Positions 10,313 to 21,083 are shown, counted from the first letter of the stretch. The stretch is 64,000 nucleotides of DNA from Anabaena sp. FACHB-1237 (GCF_014696225.1 NZ_JACJPV010000001.1:62001-126000); one strand, 5' to 3'. A program made the numbers and translations. Notes: generated from the letters alone by a model not told the origin.

Positions 10313-11743
10313 ATGCGTCGCACCAAAATTGTTTGTACCGTTGGTCCTGCTACTTGCACTCCCGAAAAGTTAGAGGCTTTAGTAAAAGCTGGCATGAATA
10401 TGGCACGCTTAAATTTTTCCCATGGTGCTTATGAATTTCATTCTCAAACTTTTCAAAATTTGCGACGCATTAGTGATAATCTTAAACAACCGATCGCTAT
10501 CATGCAAGATTTATGTGGTCCAAAAATTCGCTTGGGCAAATTACCACCAGAAGGTATAATGTTAACCACAGGCCAAGAGGTGACATTTTTATTACAGGAT
10601 AAGGGAGAAAATATTAATGAAATTCCCCTACCTTTACCTACTTTATTTGCCATGATGCGAGTTGGTGAGCGTATTTTAATTAATGACGGTCGGGTAAAAT
10701 TAACTGTAACTAGTAGGGATGCGGATAAAATTCGGGCTGAGGTAAACATCGGTGGGTTAATTTCTTCCCACAAAGGTGTAAATTTACCAGCTACTCCTTT
10801 ACCTGTCAGTTCTATTACAGAAAAGGACTTGATGGATTTACGTTTTGGCATTCAATTGGGTATAGACTGGGTAGCAGTTTCCTTTGTGCGATCGCCCCAA
10901 GACTTAGAACCTGCACAACGCATGATTGAAGGTGCAGGCGCGGATATTCGCATCATTGCAAAAATTGAACGCCCAGAAGCAGTAGAAAATCTTGACGAAA
11001 TTCTTAAAATAGCTGATGCTATTATGATCGCCCGGGGTGACTTAGGCGTAGAAATGCCTATTCATCAAGTTCCCCTGATTCAAAAAGATATCACTCACCG
11101 ATGCAATTTAGCTGGTAAACCTGTGATTACCGCCACGCAAATGTTAGAATCCATGATCAGTGCTCCAGATCCCACCCGCGCTGAAGCAACAGATGTGGCC
11201 AACTCCATATTAGATGGTACAGATGCCATCATGTTATCTGCAGAAACTGCCACCGGAGAATATCCCATTGCGGCGGTACAAACTATGCACAATATCGCCC
11301 TAGAAACGGAAAAAGCCCTGGAAGAAGCAGATAGACATTCTTGGAGTGATAGTGCCGGTAGTTTAACAGTAACAGAATCCGTAGCCCAAGCAGTTTGTCG
11401 CATCGCCTATGAAACCGGCGCTAAAGCTATTCTTTGTAATACTAGTTCAGGAAGTACCGCTAAACTAGTGTCTAAATATCGTCCCAGTACCCCCATTGTC
11501 GCCTTAACTTCCGAACCTACAGCCTATCGTCAAATGGCCTTATCTTGGGGTGTACAACCTTTATTAATTCCTCCGGTTCACACTGCTGAGGAAATGTTTA
11601 CCCATGTAGTGAATACAGTAGTGGAACGTGGTTGTGTTCAAAAAGGTGACAAGGTGGTAATTACATCTGGTGTACCAATTGGTATGTCTGGTACAACAAG
11701 TTTAATTAAAGTGCATTCTATTGGACAACCTATCACTGCCTAA
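10313..11743 (+). CDS. pyk: Pyruvate kinase
   Basis: A 476-residue pyruvate kinase, converting phosphoenolpyruvate and ADP to pyruvate and ATP. It opens MRRTKIVCTVGPAT, has the substrate-binding NMARLNFSHG near residue 35 and the active-site signature IIAKIERPEAVENLDEIL around residues 215-235, with MIARGDLGVEMP next. The C-terminal alpha/beta allosteric domain (from about residue 345) is complete. It follows gap1 by 228 bases in the same direction. Confidence 0.96.
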   Translation: MRRTKIVCTVGPATCTPEKLEALVKAGMNMARLNFSHGAYEFHSQTFQNLRRISDNLKQPIAIMQDLCGPKIRLGKLPPEGIMLTTGQEVTFLLQDKGENINEIPLPLPTLFAMMRVGERILINDGRVKLTVTSRDADKIRAEVNIGGLISSHKGVNLPATPLPVSSITEKDLMDLRFGIQLGIDWVAVSFVRSPQDLEPAQRMIEGAGADIRIIAKIERPEAVENLDEILKIADAIMIARGDLGVEMPIHQVPLIQKDITHRCNLAGKPVITATQMLESMISAPDPTRAEATDVANSILDGTDAIMLSAETATGEYPIAAVQTMHNIALETEKALEEADRHSWSDSAGSLTVTESVAQAVCRIAYETGAKAILCNTSSGSTAKLVSKYRPSTPIVALTSEPTAYRQMALSWGVQPLLIPPVHTAEEMFTHVVNTVVERGCVQKGDKVVITSGVPIGMSGTTSLIKVHSIGQPITA

Positions 11744-11861
11744 AAGTCTAGAATAGATGACAATTCTCTGTCTGATAGCGTAGCATGGCGCAAGCCATAT
11801 TCGCATTTTTATCTGTAACCTATTCCCTGTCACCTAATTAAGCCTATTTTTGGAGTATTTT

Positions 11862-12863
11862 ATGTCTAAGAATTTATTAGAACAATTGCGAGAGGTAACT
11901 GTTGTAGTTGCCGATACTGGCGATATTCAAGCAATTGAAAAGTTTAAGCCTCAAGATGCTACCACAAATCCTTCTTTGATTACAGCCGCAGCCCAAATGC
12001 CAGAATATCAGGATATTGTGGATCAAACTTTGATCCAGGCTAAAAAGGATGCTGGAAATAAAGCTAGTCAAGCGCAAGTGGTATCTTTAGCTTTCGATCG
12101 CTTGGCTGTTTCTTTCGGCTTAAAAATCTTGCAAATTATCCCTGGTCGAGTTTCTACAGAAGTTGATGCTCGTCTATCTTATGATACAGATGCTACTGTT
12201 GCTAAAGCTAGAGATTTAATTGCCCAATATAAAGCTGCTGGTATTGGTAAGGAGCGCGTCTTAATTAAAATCGCCGCTACTTGGGAAGGTATTAAAGCTG
12301 CCGAAGTATTGCAAAGGGAGGGTATTCACTGTAATTTAACTCTCTTATTTGGTATTCATCAAGCTATAGCCTGTGCTGAAGCTAAAGTTACTCTCATTTC
12401 TCCCTTCGTCGGCCGCATTCTCGACTGGTATAAAAAAGATACTGGCCGTGATAGCTATCCCCCATCGGAAGATCCTGGTGTATTATCTGTAACTAGAATT
12501 TATAACTACTACAAAAAGTTTGGTTATAAAACCGAGGTCATGGGCGCTAGTTTCCGTAACATCGGGGAAATTACTGAATTGGCAGGTTGTGATCTATTAA
12601 CTATTTCTCCTGGCTTACTTACTGAGTTGCAAAATTCTACTGCGGCACTACCTCGCAAACTAGATGCGAATAATTCCGCTACTATGAGTATTGAAAAAAT
12701 TACCATTGATAAGGCAACCTTTGATCAGATGCACGCTGCTGATCGTATGTCTTCTGATAAACTCGCAGAAGGTATTGATGGTTTCACCAAGGCTTTAATT
12801 ACTTTGGAACAATTACTGGCCACAAGATTAGCACGTTTAGAAACTGAAATGGTAACAGCTTAA
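11862..12863 (+). CDS. tal: Transaldolase
   Basis: A 333-residue transaldolase of the pentose phosphate pathway. The Schiff-base lysine is K136 in [14 protein letters not shown], and TTNPSLI at about residues 34-40 is the N-terminal signature. The start is the ATG at 11862, with GGAG 6 bases upstream; an in-frame TTG at 11850 overlaps that ribosome-binding site and is rejected. The gap1-pyk-tal order supports coordinated sugar breakdown. The approximately 530-base spacer after the stop contains two HIP1 sites. Confidence 0.96.
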   Translation: MSKNLLEQLREVTVVVADTGDIQAIEKFKPQDATTNPSLITAAAQMPEYQDIVDQTLIQAKKDAGNKASQAQVVSLAFDRLAVSFGLKILQIIPGRVSTEVDARLSYDTDATVAKARDLIAQYKAAGIGKERVLIKIAATWEGIKAAEVLQREGIHCNLTLLFGIHQAIACAEAKVTLISPFVGRILDWYKKDTGRDSYPPSEDPGVLSVTRIYNYYKKFGYKTEVMGASFRNIGEITELAGCDLLTISPGLLTELQNSTAALPRKLDANNSATMSIEKITIDKATFDQMHAADRMSSDKLAEGIDGFTKALITLEQLLATRLARLETEMVTA

Positions 12864-13395
12864 ACGATCAGGGGGTTTCTACCATCATCCTCAGTAGCGT
12901 TATTAACGTTAAACTAGTTTTGATTGATTCCTTTGGCTAGGGATTAATTATTGGCGATCGCCCCATTTTTGTACTATCTTGCTTGGTACTCTATCTAGGC
13001 GATCGCTTTTTTCCACAATTATCCTTATTTGATAACTTAAACTTATATTTTATCTAAAAAATAATAAGTTTTTTTAAAGAAAAATCCTATTTTTGATGTT
13101 GTACTGGGGTTGTAATCTGGTATGATAGTCGTATTATAAATAATGGATTATACAGACATAAACTTTAGTGCTGATATTTCCATTATAAAAGTATCAGTTC
13201 CAGGAGAAAAAGTCAAGGGGTTGCAACCAAAAAAATGAAAATTTTTGTAAATTTATTTTGTAAATTTATATTGTTTTTGAGATGCTTAAAAATTTATTAA
13301 CTCATAAATTTATGTAAGGTTTTAACAATGTTAAATCTCTACATACTCCTGAATCTTCTGACTCCTATTGAAAATATTCAAGAATCAAATTAACT
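12864..13395. other. Intergenic between tal and the next gene
   Basis: Two HIP1-containing palindromes (12954-13010) lie 3' of tal. A TATGATAG box at about 13120 could be a -10 for the downstream gene. No reading frame is supported. Confidence 0.4.
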
Positions 13396-14181
13396 ATGTT
13401 ACTATCCCGTGAAGCTATAATTACTCCCATAGTAGCTTTGACTTGTATGGTTAGTGTTAGCTTATTACAAGTACCAAAACTACAAAAACTTTTAGTTAGT
13501 CAAGAGTCAAGTTCCATTGAAGAACTAAAAAAAGATGAACAAAAAGAAAGTTTACGCTTAGAATTATTAGAGACACTACCCAGCTTCACCTATAAAAACC
13601 TAATTTCCGATTGGGTATATATAGACTTTCTGCAATACTTTGGAGATGACCAAGTTAGAGATAAAATAGGGTACAGTATTAGTCCAGAATACTTCGATAT
13701 TATTCTCACCAGAGATCCCCGCTTTTTAGAAGCATATCTGGGGTTGTCCGTGAGTACCTCCCTATATGCAGGAATGCCAGAAAAAACTATTTCCATCATG
13801 GAGAATAATCTTAAGTCCTTATCACCCCGACTACCGCCCAGATCCTACTATATATGGAGATATAAAGGTACAGACGAACTATTATTTATGGGCAATGCTC
13901 AAAAAGCATCACAATCATTTTCACAAGCTGCTAATTGGGCTAGTACCTATAATGACGAAGAAAGTAAAAACGTAGTATCTATTTCCCGACAAACCGCCGC
14001 ATTTCTGAGTAAAAACCCTGCTAGTAAAGCAGCACGAGTAGCAACATGGACAATGGTTTTACAGAATAAACTAGATGAAAAGACTCAAAAACGAGCCATC
14101 AAAGAAATAGAAGCATTAGGAGGGCAATTGATCAAGCGACCTGATGGCAGTTATGGTGTTACATTACCAGAACAAGACTGA
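13396..14181 (+). CDS. Conserved cyanobacterial protein with TPR-like helices, function unknown
   Basis: A 261-residue protein with an N-terminal hydrophobic anchor (about residues 8-25), then helical repeats: EYFDIILTRDPRFLEAYLGL, the next helix pair around AGMPEKTISIMENN, and GNAQKASQSFSQAANWA. This spacing is TPR-like, pointing to a membrane-tethered scaffold. I do not recognise a named family. It is 170 bases upstream of ftsH in the same direction, which is a possible but unproven link. Confidence 0.8.
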   Translation: MLLSREAIITPIVALTCMVSVSLLQVPKLQKLLVSQESSSIEELKKDEQKESLRLELLETLPSFTYKNLISDWVYIDFLQYFGDDQVRDKIGYSISPEYFDIILTRDPRFLEAYLGLSVSTSLYAGMPEKTISIMENNLKSLSPRLPPRSYYIWRYKGTDELLFMGNAQKASQSFSQAANWASTYNDEESKNVVSISRQTAAFLSKNPASKAARVATWTMVLQNKLDEKTQKRAIKEIEALGGQLIKRPDGSYGVTLPEQD

Positions 14182-14351
14182 TGGAGTGATCTGCAAGTGA
14201 TCAGCAGGTGTGGAAATCTCGTCCATACCTATCATCATAGTGAAGAAATTTGGGATTATCTTAAAATAAGTTAATATAATTCTCATAACAGCCACTCTCT
14301 CAAAAAAAGCTACGCTCAAAAATATCAAAAATATTAGGAGAACAAACCTCG

Positions 14352-16193
14352 GTGAATAAAAAATGGAGAAATACAGGACTATACGCGCTATTGTTAATAG
14401 TAGTGATTGCATTAGGAACAACATTCTTTGAAAAGCAACCACAAACTCAAGAAACATGGCGTTATAGTCAATTTATTCAAGAAGTAGAAAAAGGTAGCGT
14501 GGAAAAGGTCAGCTTAAGCCCAGACCGTTCTACAGCACTAGTAACACCTAAATATGAACCCAATAAGAAAATTGTCACTTTAGTCAATGATCCAGACTTA
14601 ATCAATACCTTAACAGCTAGAGGAGTGGATATTTCCGTTCTTCCCCAAGCGGATGAAGGTATGTGGTTTAAAGCTCTGAGTGGGTTATTCTTACCTGTGT
14701 TACTATTAGTAGGATTATTTTTCTTACTGCGTCGCGCTCAAGCAGGACCTGGTAGTCAGGCCATGAACTTTGGTAAGTCTAAAGCTAGAGTGCAAATGGA
14801 ACCACAAACACAAGTTACCTTTGGGGATGTGGCAGGTATTGACCAAGCTAAATTAGAATTAAACGAAGTTGTAGACTTTTTAAAGAATGCCGATCGCTTT
14901 ACTGCCATTGGTGCGAAAATTCCTAAAGGTGTACTGTTAGTTGGACCTCCAGGTACAGGTAAAACTTTACTAGCTCGCGCTGTAGCTGGAGAAGCCGGAG
15001 TACCATTTTTCAGTATTTCTGGTTCTGAGTTTGTAGAAATGTTTGTGGGTGTAGGTGCGTCCCGTGTCCGTGACCTGTTTGAACAAGCAAAAACTAATGC
15101 TCCTTGTATCGTCTTTATTGATGAAATTGACGCAGTAGGTCGTCAAAGAGGTGCTGGTTTAGGAGGAGGTAACGACGAACGGGAACAAACCCTCAACCAG
15201 TTATTAACTGAAATGGATGGTTTTGAAGGTAATACTGGTATTATCATCATCGCAGCTACAAACCGTCCTGATGTATTGGATGCGGCTTTATTACGTCCTG
15301 GTCGTTTTGATCGTCAAGTAGTAGTTGATCGTCCTGACTATTCTGGACGCAGTGAAATATTGAGAGTTCATGCGCGTGGTAAAACCCTATCTAAAGATGT
15401 GGACTTGGATAAAATTGCCCGACGTACTCCTGGTTTTACAGGTGCAGACTTATCAAACTTGTTGAATGAAGCCGCTATTTTAGCAGCACGTCGGAATTTA
15501 ACCGAAATTTCTATGGATGAGATTAATGACGCTATTGATCGTGTATTAGCAGGTCCAGAGAAGAAAGATCGGGTAATGAGTGAAAAGCGTAAAACCTTGG
15601 TAGCTTATCATGAAGCGGGTCATGCTTTAGTGGGTGCATTAATGCCTGATTATGACCCAGTACAAAAAATTAGTATTATTCCTCGTGGACGTGCAGGTGG
15701 TTTAACTTGGTTTACTCCCAGTGAGGACCGCATGGATACAGGTTTATACAGTCGTGCGTATTTAGAAAATCAAATGGCCGTAGCTTTAGGTGGTCGTCTT
15801 GCTGAAGAGATTATCTTTGGTGAAGAAGAAGTTACTACAGGTGCTTCTAATGATCTACAACAAGTAGCTAGAGTAGCAAAACAAATGATTACTCGCTTTG
15901 GAATGAGCGATCGCTTAGGACCAGTTGCTTTAGGTCGTCAACAAGGTAATATGTTTCTGGGTAGAGATATCATGTCAGAACGAGATTTCTCTGAAGAAAC
16001 TGCTGCTGCAATTGATGAAGAAGTACGCAAATTAGTAGATACTGCCTACAGTCGAGCTAGGGATGTACTAGTTAGCAACCGTCACGTTTTAGATCAAATA
16101 GCACAAATGTTGATTGATAAAGAAACCGTAGATGCAGAAGAATTGCAGGAAATTCTCGCTAACAATGATGTGAAAATGGCAGCTTTCGCCTAG
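14352..16193 (+). CDS. ftsH: ATP-dependent zinc metalloprotease FtsH
   Basis: Membrane AAA+ protease of 613 residues. Two transmembrane helices (about 9-25 and 111-127) bracket a lumenal/periplasmic segment. Walker A GPPGTGKT is at 198-205, Walker B FIDEID at 255-260, the second-region-of-homology motif near 304-320, and the zinc-binding HEAGH at 420-424. The start is a GTG at 14352, preceded by AGGAG. The N-terminus [14 protein letters not shown] resembles the cyanobacterial FtsH3 (Slr1604) branch, which pairs with other FtsH subunits; this subtype call is from memory of the family. A hairpin with a T-run follows the stop. Confidence 0.95.
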   Translation: MNKKWRNTGLYALLLIVVIALGTTFFEKQPQTQETWRYSQFIQEVEKGSVEKVSLSPDRSTALVTPKYEPNKKIVTLVNDPDLINTLTARGVDISVLPQADEGMWFKALSGLFLPVLLLVGLFFLLRRAQAGPGSQAMNFGKSKARVQMEPQTQVTFGDVAGIDQAKLELNEVVDFLKNADRFTAIGAKIPKGVLLVGPPGTGKTLLARAVAGEAGVPFFSISGSEFVEMFVGVGASRVRDLFEQAKTNAPCIVFIDEIDAVGRQRGAGLGGGNDEREQTLNQLLTEMDGFEGNTGIIIIAATNRPDVLDAALLRPGRFDRQVVVDRPDYSGRSEILRVHARGKTLSKDVDLDKIARRTPGFTGADLSNLLNEAAILAARRNLTEISMDEINDAIDRVLAGPEKKDRVMSEKRKTLVAYHEAGHALVGALMPDYDPVQKISIIPRGRAGGLTWFTPSEDRMDTGLYSRAYLENQMAVALGGRLAEEIIFGEEEVTTGASNDLQQVARVAKQMITRFGMSDRLGPVALGRQQGNMFLGRDIMSERDFSEETAAAIDEEVRKLVDTAYSRARDVLVSNRHVLDQIAQMLIDKETVDAEELQEILANNDVKMAAFA

Positions 16194-16199
16194 TTTTAG

Positions 16200-16424
16200 C
16201 TAAATAAAATCCGCTAAAATTATCAGATCCCCGAACTCTTGAATTCGGGGATCTTTTTGTGATAATTGAGCCCGGTTTTCCTTTGTAGCACGTTCATCAC
16301 CAGTCAGCAGAACTTGGCCATCTTGAGTACACCAACGTAACCAATTATCCTGTTTTCACCGGCTAACATCTGGAATATCATAATCCTCAACATCATCAAC
16401 ATTGATTAAAAGTTGTTCAACCAT
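16200..16424 (-). pseudogene. Short degraded gene with internal TGA, unknown family
   Basis: Reading leftward from the ATG at 16424 gives MVEQLLINVDDVEDYDIP and so on for 22 codons, then an in-frame TGA (16356-16358). A further 51 codons follow in the same frame, including NWLRWCTQDGQVLLTGDE, up to a TAG at 16200. The continuous frame across one stop suggests a recently broken small gene. Its tail runs through the ftsH terminator hairpin, so that part may be secondary. Family not recognised. Confidence 0.4.
16226..16258 (+). terminator. Rho-independent terminator of ftsH
   Basis: Arms GATCCCCGAA and TTCGGGGATC form a stable hairpin at 16226-16253, followed directly by TTTTT. It starts 33 bases after the ftsH stop. 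It is a diverged member of the GATCCCCGA palindrome family. Confidence 0.8.
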
Positions 16425-16595
16425 GATTTTACCCATTCATTAAGAGGGTTGTTTATAGATTAACTTATTTGAGTGGATAGTATATGACCTAAACTTGATC
16501 AGATTTTAGCTGCAATTAATTGGTTAATTAGCAAAATGTTTGATATCATAACCACTTAACAATAATATTCTCAATAATTAATATCAAATTCAATC

Positions 16596-16955
16596 ATGGA
16601 AATATCCAATTTACCCACAGAGGTAATTTTAACAAACTCCCGTCAGTCACTAGGAAAATTACAACTTGACTGGATACCACAACCAGGAAATTATCTTGAT
16701 GTTGACGGTAAAACATACACAGTTTTAGAACGCCGTCATCGCTATCAATTAAAATTAGGACGTTATCATTTACATGATATTGCTATTTACGTACAAAAAG
16801 TCACCTATCCCTTAGAAAAAAGCCTATTTGCTGGACGTTGGGTAATTGGTGATGCTACTTGTAATTATAACGCTCACTCGGAAATTATCCGTTGCGCTGT
16901 CAACCCAGAAGGTCCTTGTAATTCTTGTAAATATTATGAAAGGAATAATAAATAA
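16596..16955 (+). CDS. DUF6464-type conserved cyanobacterial protein
   Basis: A 119-residue soluble protein. The N-terminal half (GNYLDVDGKTYTVLERRHRY) looks like a small beta-barrel. The C-terminus carries a cysteine cluster (GDATCNYNAHSEIIRCAVNP then GPCNSCKYYER), four cysteines with metal-binding spacing. This cysteine-rich tail is what I associate with the cyanobacterial DUF6464 family; its function is unknown. It is a single-gene unit. Confidence 0.8.
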   Translation: MEISNLPTEVILTNSRQSLGKLQLDWIPQPGNYLDVDGKTYTVLERRHRYQLKLGRYHLHDIAIYVQKVTYPLEKSLFAGRWVIGDATCNYNAHSEIIRCAVNPEGPCNSCKYYERNNK

Positions 16956-17293
16956 TATTAACTAATAGTAAATAATAATGTGCATTAATAAAAAAAATCT
17001 AATTCTATTAGGACTTACGCAAGTGTCACACTAAAAAATCTGTTGTAGTTGTAGGATACGTCAGATATCAAAAATCTGTTTATTTGCAAGATTTATACTC
17101 TCTGACGTAGTTGATGAGCTTGTCGAACCACACCCTACGAATGTTTCATCTGCGTAAGTCCTGCCTATATGGGATGCAAATCACATATACTCTATCTATA
17201 CTCTATCAATTTTCAATGATTAGGTGCGATCGCTAATGATAAGATTTCTGTAGTGTGGGCATCTTGCCCCCTAATACCATACTTGATCGAGTA
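16956..17293. other. Intergenic with family-2 miniature element
   Basis: Filled mostly by the element at 17010-17162. A GGGCATCTTGCCC palindrome follows at about 17257-17269, and then the 3' end of leftward fmt. Confidence 0.6.
17010..17162 (+). mobile_element. About 150-bp miniature element (family 2), copy 1
   Basis: Begins AGGACTTACGCAAGTGTCAC and ends with TGCGTAAGTCCT, an inverted repeat of at least 12 bases. No coding capacity. Other copies are at 28768, 30458, 48538 (reverse, interrupted) and 62876. Confidence 0.85.
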
Positions 17294-18298
17294 TTAATTT
17301 TCTATTGTCAATTTTTCCCCCAACACTAAACGACTACCATTGACAAAATCCCATCCTGAATAGGGACGTTTTCCAGTTAGTTGGACTTCTAATAGTAGCA
17401 ATAAACCTAATCCTGTTTGTACTACCGCTCCCACTCCTTTAATAATAGCGACTATTTCACCAGGTTCACCAGAAATAGTTGACAAATTAGCCGTTTTATG
17501 TATTTTATCTTGTAATTGTTGTGGTAATGCCTGGATATATTCAGTTTCTAGGGGAATAGTGGCCATGATTTTTAGTGGTTGGTTGCGAAACCTAGTTACA
17601 CAATGAGGATAAAATCCTCTAATTTGATTATGTAATGCGATCGCAGTTCTCCACCAGTCTAAATTATAATCATTCTTAGTAATCAAAGATGCGTAAGTTG
17701 CTAAATTATGATCCTGGGAAATCCCTGTTATTTCCTGATTCTCTAATTTTAAAGCAGTTTCTATTAATAAGTCTGCACCAATCACAGCTAACCTATCTGC
17801 TAAAGTTTCGGCGTTATCTAGTGGATTAATAAATGTAGTGGCTTTTAGCAACATATCCCCTGTATCCATACCCCTATCCATTAACATGGTAGTAATCCCT
17901 GTTTCTGCTTCTCCATGATACAAACACCATTGAATAGGTGCTGCACCTCGGTATTGGGGCAAAATGGAACCATGTACATTCACACAACCAAACTTAGGCA
18001 TATTTAATATCTTTTGAGATAATATTTGCCCATAAGCAACCACTACAAAAATATCCGCTTCTAGTTGTTTAAGTTTAGTCAACGTTTCCACATCTTTTTT
18101 AATTCTTTCTGGTTGCCATACTGGTATATGATGATTTATAGCCAGAATTTTTACAGGTGAAGGTGTCATTTTATTGCCGCGTTCTCGGCGTTTATCCGGT
18201 TGAGTAACAACAGCAGATACTTGAAAATTCTCATCTTGAATTAATCTTTCCAACGTAGGAACAGCAAAATCAGGAGTACCAAAAAAAACTATTTTCAT
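17294..18298 (-). CDS. fmt: Methionyl-tRNA formyltransferase
   Basis: Formylates initiator Met-tRNA using 10-formyl-tetrahydrofolate. The 334-residue length is normal. It opens MKIVFFGTPDFAVPTLERL. The catalytic N-H-D set is visible in CVNVHGSILPQYRGAAPIQW and MDRGMDTGDML. The C-terminal tRNA-binding domain runs from about residue 205 and ends in the typical SRLVLGEKL. It stands alone here, without def next to it. Confidence 0.96.
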   Translation of the reverse strand: MKIVFFGTPDFAVPTLERLIQDENFQVSAVVTQPDKRRERGNKMTPSPVKILAINHHIPVWQPERIKKDVETLTKLKQLEADIFVVVAYGQILSQKILNMPKFGCVNVHGSILPQYRGAAPIQWCLYHGEAETGITTMLMDRGMDTGDMLLKATTFINPLDNAETLADRLAVIGADLLIETALKLENQEITGISQDHNLATYASLITKNDYNLDWWRTAIALHNQIRGFYPHCVTRFRNQPLKIMATIPLETEYIQALPQQLQDKIHKTANLSTISGEPGEIVAIIKGVGAVVQTGLGLLLLLEVQLTGKRPYSGWDFVNGSRLVLGEKLTIEN

Positions 18299-19533
18299 TA
18301 AGTTTCATTAAGGGTTAGTAGTAAATGATCAGTAATATATGAACAATTAAGACTAGATCAGTTCTTAATTGCTGATAATTGACAACACCAACAATCTTAA
18401 TCAAATATTCTTCAATATTTTTTCTCTGCGAGGGATAATTTTAGAAGTTTGATGGTATATTGTTGAATGTTAGTTAAATTTTAGCAAAACTGTCTAAGAT
18501 CATTGCCCTAAAATAGTTTACTACCTTGCACTGAAAAAACAAAGTGTATAATTTGTATCTACCAATAGTAATTTCAAAAATCAAGTTGTATAGTTTGCTA
18601 CTAAATAACTTTTGTAGAATTAAGTCCAAGTTAATTAGACTGAAGTGGGATTTTTTTGTTTTGTAAAATTGTGTAAGATATTCAAGGGGATTAGTGAGTG
18701 GGAGGAAAAATATATTAAAAATATATTAATATTTACAGAATTTCTTTATTATTTAGGACTTACGCAAGATTGGACTGAACACCTGATTCTTGCGTAGAGG
18801 TAGTTCCCGAATTACCCCTACTTTAGTTCTGTTTTGTGTCAGTCCTGTTATTGATCATGTGTTAAGCTAGGTTAAACTTTTAGAAAACAAACAGTTTTTG
18901 ATCTTGAGCAGCAAAGAGTATTTTTTCTTATGAAATGAATACCTAGTGTATAACTAGTACAGCTTGGCGTAAATAAACTAACCATTCTAAATCGTCCAAA
19001 AGCCTACACTGTCTTCGTTTTGACTTTTGAATGCATGACCTACGTCCTGTGGTACTAAGCCCAGTATATTGAGTATAATGGATTTATAAACACGAACTCT
19101 GTTCATGATCGCTAAATTATCAAGTCTAAAGTACCTAATCATAATTATTGAATAAGCTAGTTTTGCTCATCTTGACTATTATTCATACTAGTGATGGTCT
19201 GTAGTCAACTATTTTATTCAATAGACATTTCCAAGAATTAAAATCTTATTACAGTAGATAAGGCTTATAGTCTGATTTCTACAAAATTTATCGTGCTAAA
19301 AAACTACCTAAGTTATGATGAACGTCTGTAATTATCTGTAGTTCATGCTGTCTATTTTTTACAAAATTTTCAGATATAAATAATAAAATGAGAAGTTTTG
19401 TAAAGTGATGCAAAATTTGGATAAATTATCTAGAAAGAGTTCTGAATTTATTGATATACATAATAGTCATAACTTGATCTGATCCTACATAAAAATTGCC
19501 TGCCCCTAGCTACTGCCCCTGGAGAATATCAAT
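18299..19533. other. 1.2-kb gene-free region with element relics
   Basis: No supportable coding frame in either direction. It contains a partial element starting AGGACTTACGCAAGA at 18754, with an inverted TCTTGCGT at about 18789, and a copy of a roughly 100-base dispersed repeat at 18953-19055. The rest is AT-rich and may hold an unidentified small RNA. Confidence 0.6.
18953..19055 (+). repeat. Dispersed repeat family 3, copy 1
   Basis: About 100 bases from ACTAGTACAGCTTGG to GTCCTGTGGTAC. The other copy is at 28614-28709. This copy has one extra TTTTGAC heptamer. Confidence 0.8.
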
Positions 19534-20862
19534 ATGCTTAAACATTTTTTTGTATCAGGATGGTTCCGTCTTCAACCATTTGTCAAATACGTTTTTATTT
19601 TAATTATGCTTTCTCCCCTAGCAGGAGAATCTGTTAATAGTATTGCAGCCAAACAATTAGAAAAAGGAAATATCAAAGTAGAGTATGGAAAATCAAGATA
19701 TAAATGGGAAAGTTCCATTCAACAAAATTCTAGTTCTCCACAAGAGGTATTAAAATTTAACAAGTATTTTCTCCTGAATGAAGTTAGTTTATCAAAAGGA
19801 AATACTGTTGTTGAACCAATTATCAAAGATAATAATCAAACTGGAAAATATTCAGGAGTAAAAGGGACAAAAGTAGAAAATTCTTCAGGGATGTTTGAAG
19901 CCATACAATTAAAGATATTACCATCACAAAAAGATGATAAATCTTCTAGCATTAAGTCCAATAGACTAGAAAATAATCATTCTCATACTTCAGAAGAATT
20001 AAAAGATCCTCAAAGGAATCAGCCCATTCAGGGAGTAGATGAAAATTCTAACTCTCAAGCCTTGCCAAATGTGAGGGTTTTACCTAATAATGCTAGAGGA
20101 TTAGAAACACCTGTAAATGAACAAATAACTACAGATCAACCACCAGAAAATGGGGAAATGGTACAAAATGATCCCATTGGTAGTCCCCATCCTATTCCTT
20201 GGCAATGGATCATGAAAACCCAGGAAAATGTAGGGGGTAAAGGTAATTCTGGTGTGCGGTATTACCGCAGTATTCCTGTGGTTTCAACAGATGGTAGATA
20301 TGCAATTTATAGTCGAGTAGAAATGACCGTTAAACCAGAAATGCACAATAGTCGAGTTAATAGTGCTTTGTTTATTGAAGATAGAAAAACCAAACAGTTA
20401 AAAGTATTATTGACAACTAATCAAATTAATGATCCTTTATTGAAAAAACAGGAGAAATTAACTGAGGAAATGCCAGAGGATGGGAAAATTGCTGTGTTAG
20501 TACCTGTGAGTTGGTCCAAAACAGGCGATCGCTTTTTAGCTAGAAAATTTGTAGCACTTTTTAATACAGCAGACGCTACAGATCAAGCAGTAATTTGGCA
20601 TCGTCAACATAATCAGATCAATACTATTGCTCCCCATCAAGAACAAGAAGATCGTGAGAAGATAGCGATCTTATTAGGTTGGAGTAAAAATGAACCCAAC
20701 AGTGTATTATTCCGTTCAGGAGAACTTGGTGAGGAAAATTGGCCGTTAGTACAAGTTAATAACGATGGTAAAACCATAGAACTGGCAGCAGAAGCAGATC
20801 AAGCGGTAACATTTGGTAATAGGGGCAAAATTTGGGCTGATCCACAACTTGCTTCTCGATAA
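19534..20862 (+). CDS. Exported protein of unknown function
   Basis: A 442-residue protein with a probable N-terminal signal/anchor (about residues 15-35). A long low-complexity linker rich in Asn, Ser and Lys (about 40-210) is followed by a compact C-terminal domain from about residue 215: NVGGKGNSGVRYYRSIPVVS, DGRYAIYSRVEM, then ALFIEDRKTKQLKVLLTT. The latter resembles a beta-propeller-like or dipeptidyl-peptidase-type strand pattern, but I cannot assign a family. It stands alone, with a hairpin terminator just after the stop. Confidence 0.8.
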   Translation: MLKHFFVSGWFRLQPFVKYVFILIMLSPLAGESVNSIAAKQLEKGNIKVEYGKSRYKWESSIQQNSSSPQEVLKFNKYFLLNEVSLSKGNTVVEPIIKDNNQTGKYSGVKGTKVENSSGMFEAIQLKILPSQKDDKSSSIKSNRLENNHSHTSEELKDPQRNQPIQGVDENSNSQALPNVRVLPNNARGLETPVNEQITTDQPPENGEMVQNDPIGSPHPIPWQWIMKTQENVGGKGNSGVRYYRSIPVVSTDGRYAIYSRVEMTVKPEMHNSRVNSALFIEDRKTKQLKVLLTTNQINDPLLKKQEKLTEEMPEDGKIAVLVPVSWSKTGDRFLARKFVALFNTADATDQAVIWHRQHNQINTIAPHQEQEDREKIAILLGWSKNEPNSVLFRSGELGEENWPLVQVNNDGKTIELAAEADQAVTFGNRGKIWADPQLASR

Positions 20863-20868
20863 AATCAC

Positions 20869-20916
20869 GATCCCCGAATTTTTTTATCATTATGGCAAAA
20901 TTCGGGGATATTTTTC
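20869..20916 (+). terminator. Terminator hairpin after the exported-protein gene
   Basis: ATCCCCGAATTTT pairs with AAAATTCGGGGAT across a short loop, followed by a T-rich tail. It starts 7 bases after the stop codon. Confidence 0.8.
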
Positions 20917-20983
20917 TTGATCACTACTTAGTACGGGATGGATATCTATCGGGTAAAAACAAACAATACAAATTTAATAAATA

Positions 20984-21083
20984 AGCTGATGTGCAGCACT
21001 CACTGTATAACTAAAAAACCTAAAATTATTGTAGTACAAGCATCTTGCTTGCATCCATGATCTAAATTCAAGGCACAATAGCT
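20984..21083. mobile_element. 100-bp miniature element (family 1), copy 2
   Basis: Bordered by TA at 20982-20983 and 21084-21085, with AGCTGATGTGC at the left end and an imperfect inverse at the right. Same 100-base length as the other three copies. Confidence 0.85.

Noticed and set aside
12954-13010. GCGATCGC-containing palindromes as an operator
   Set aside because: They are ordinary HIP1 octamers, scattered throughout the window.
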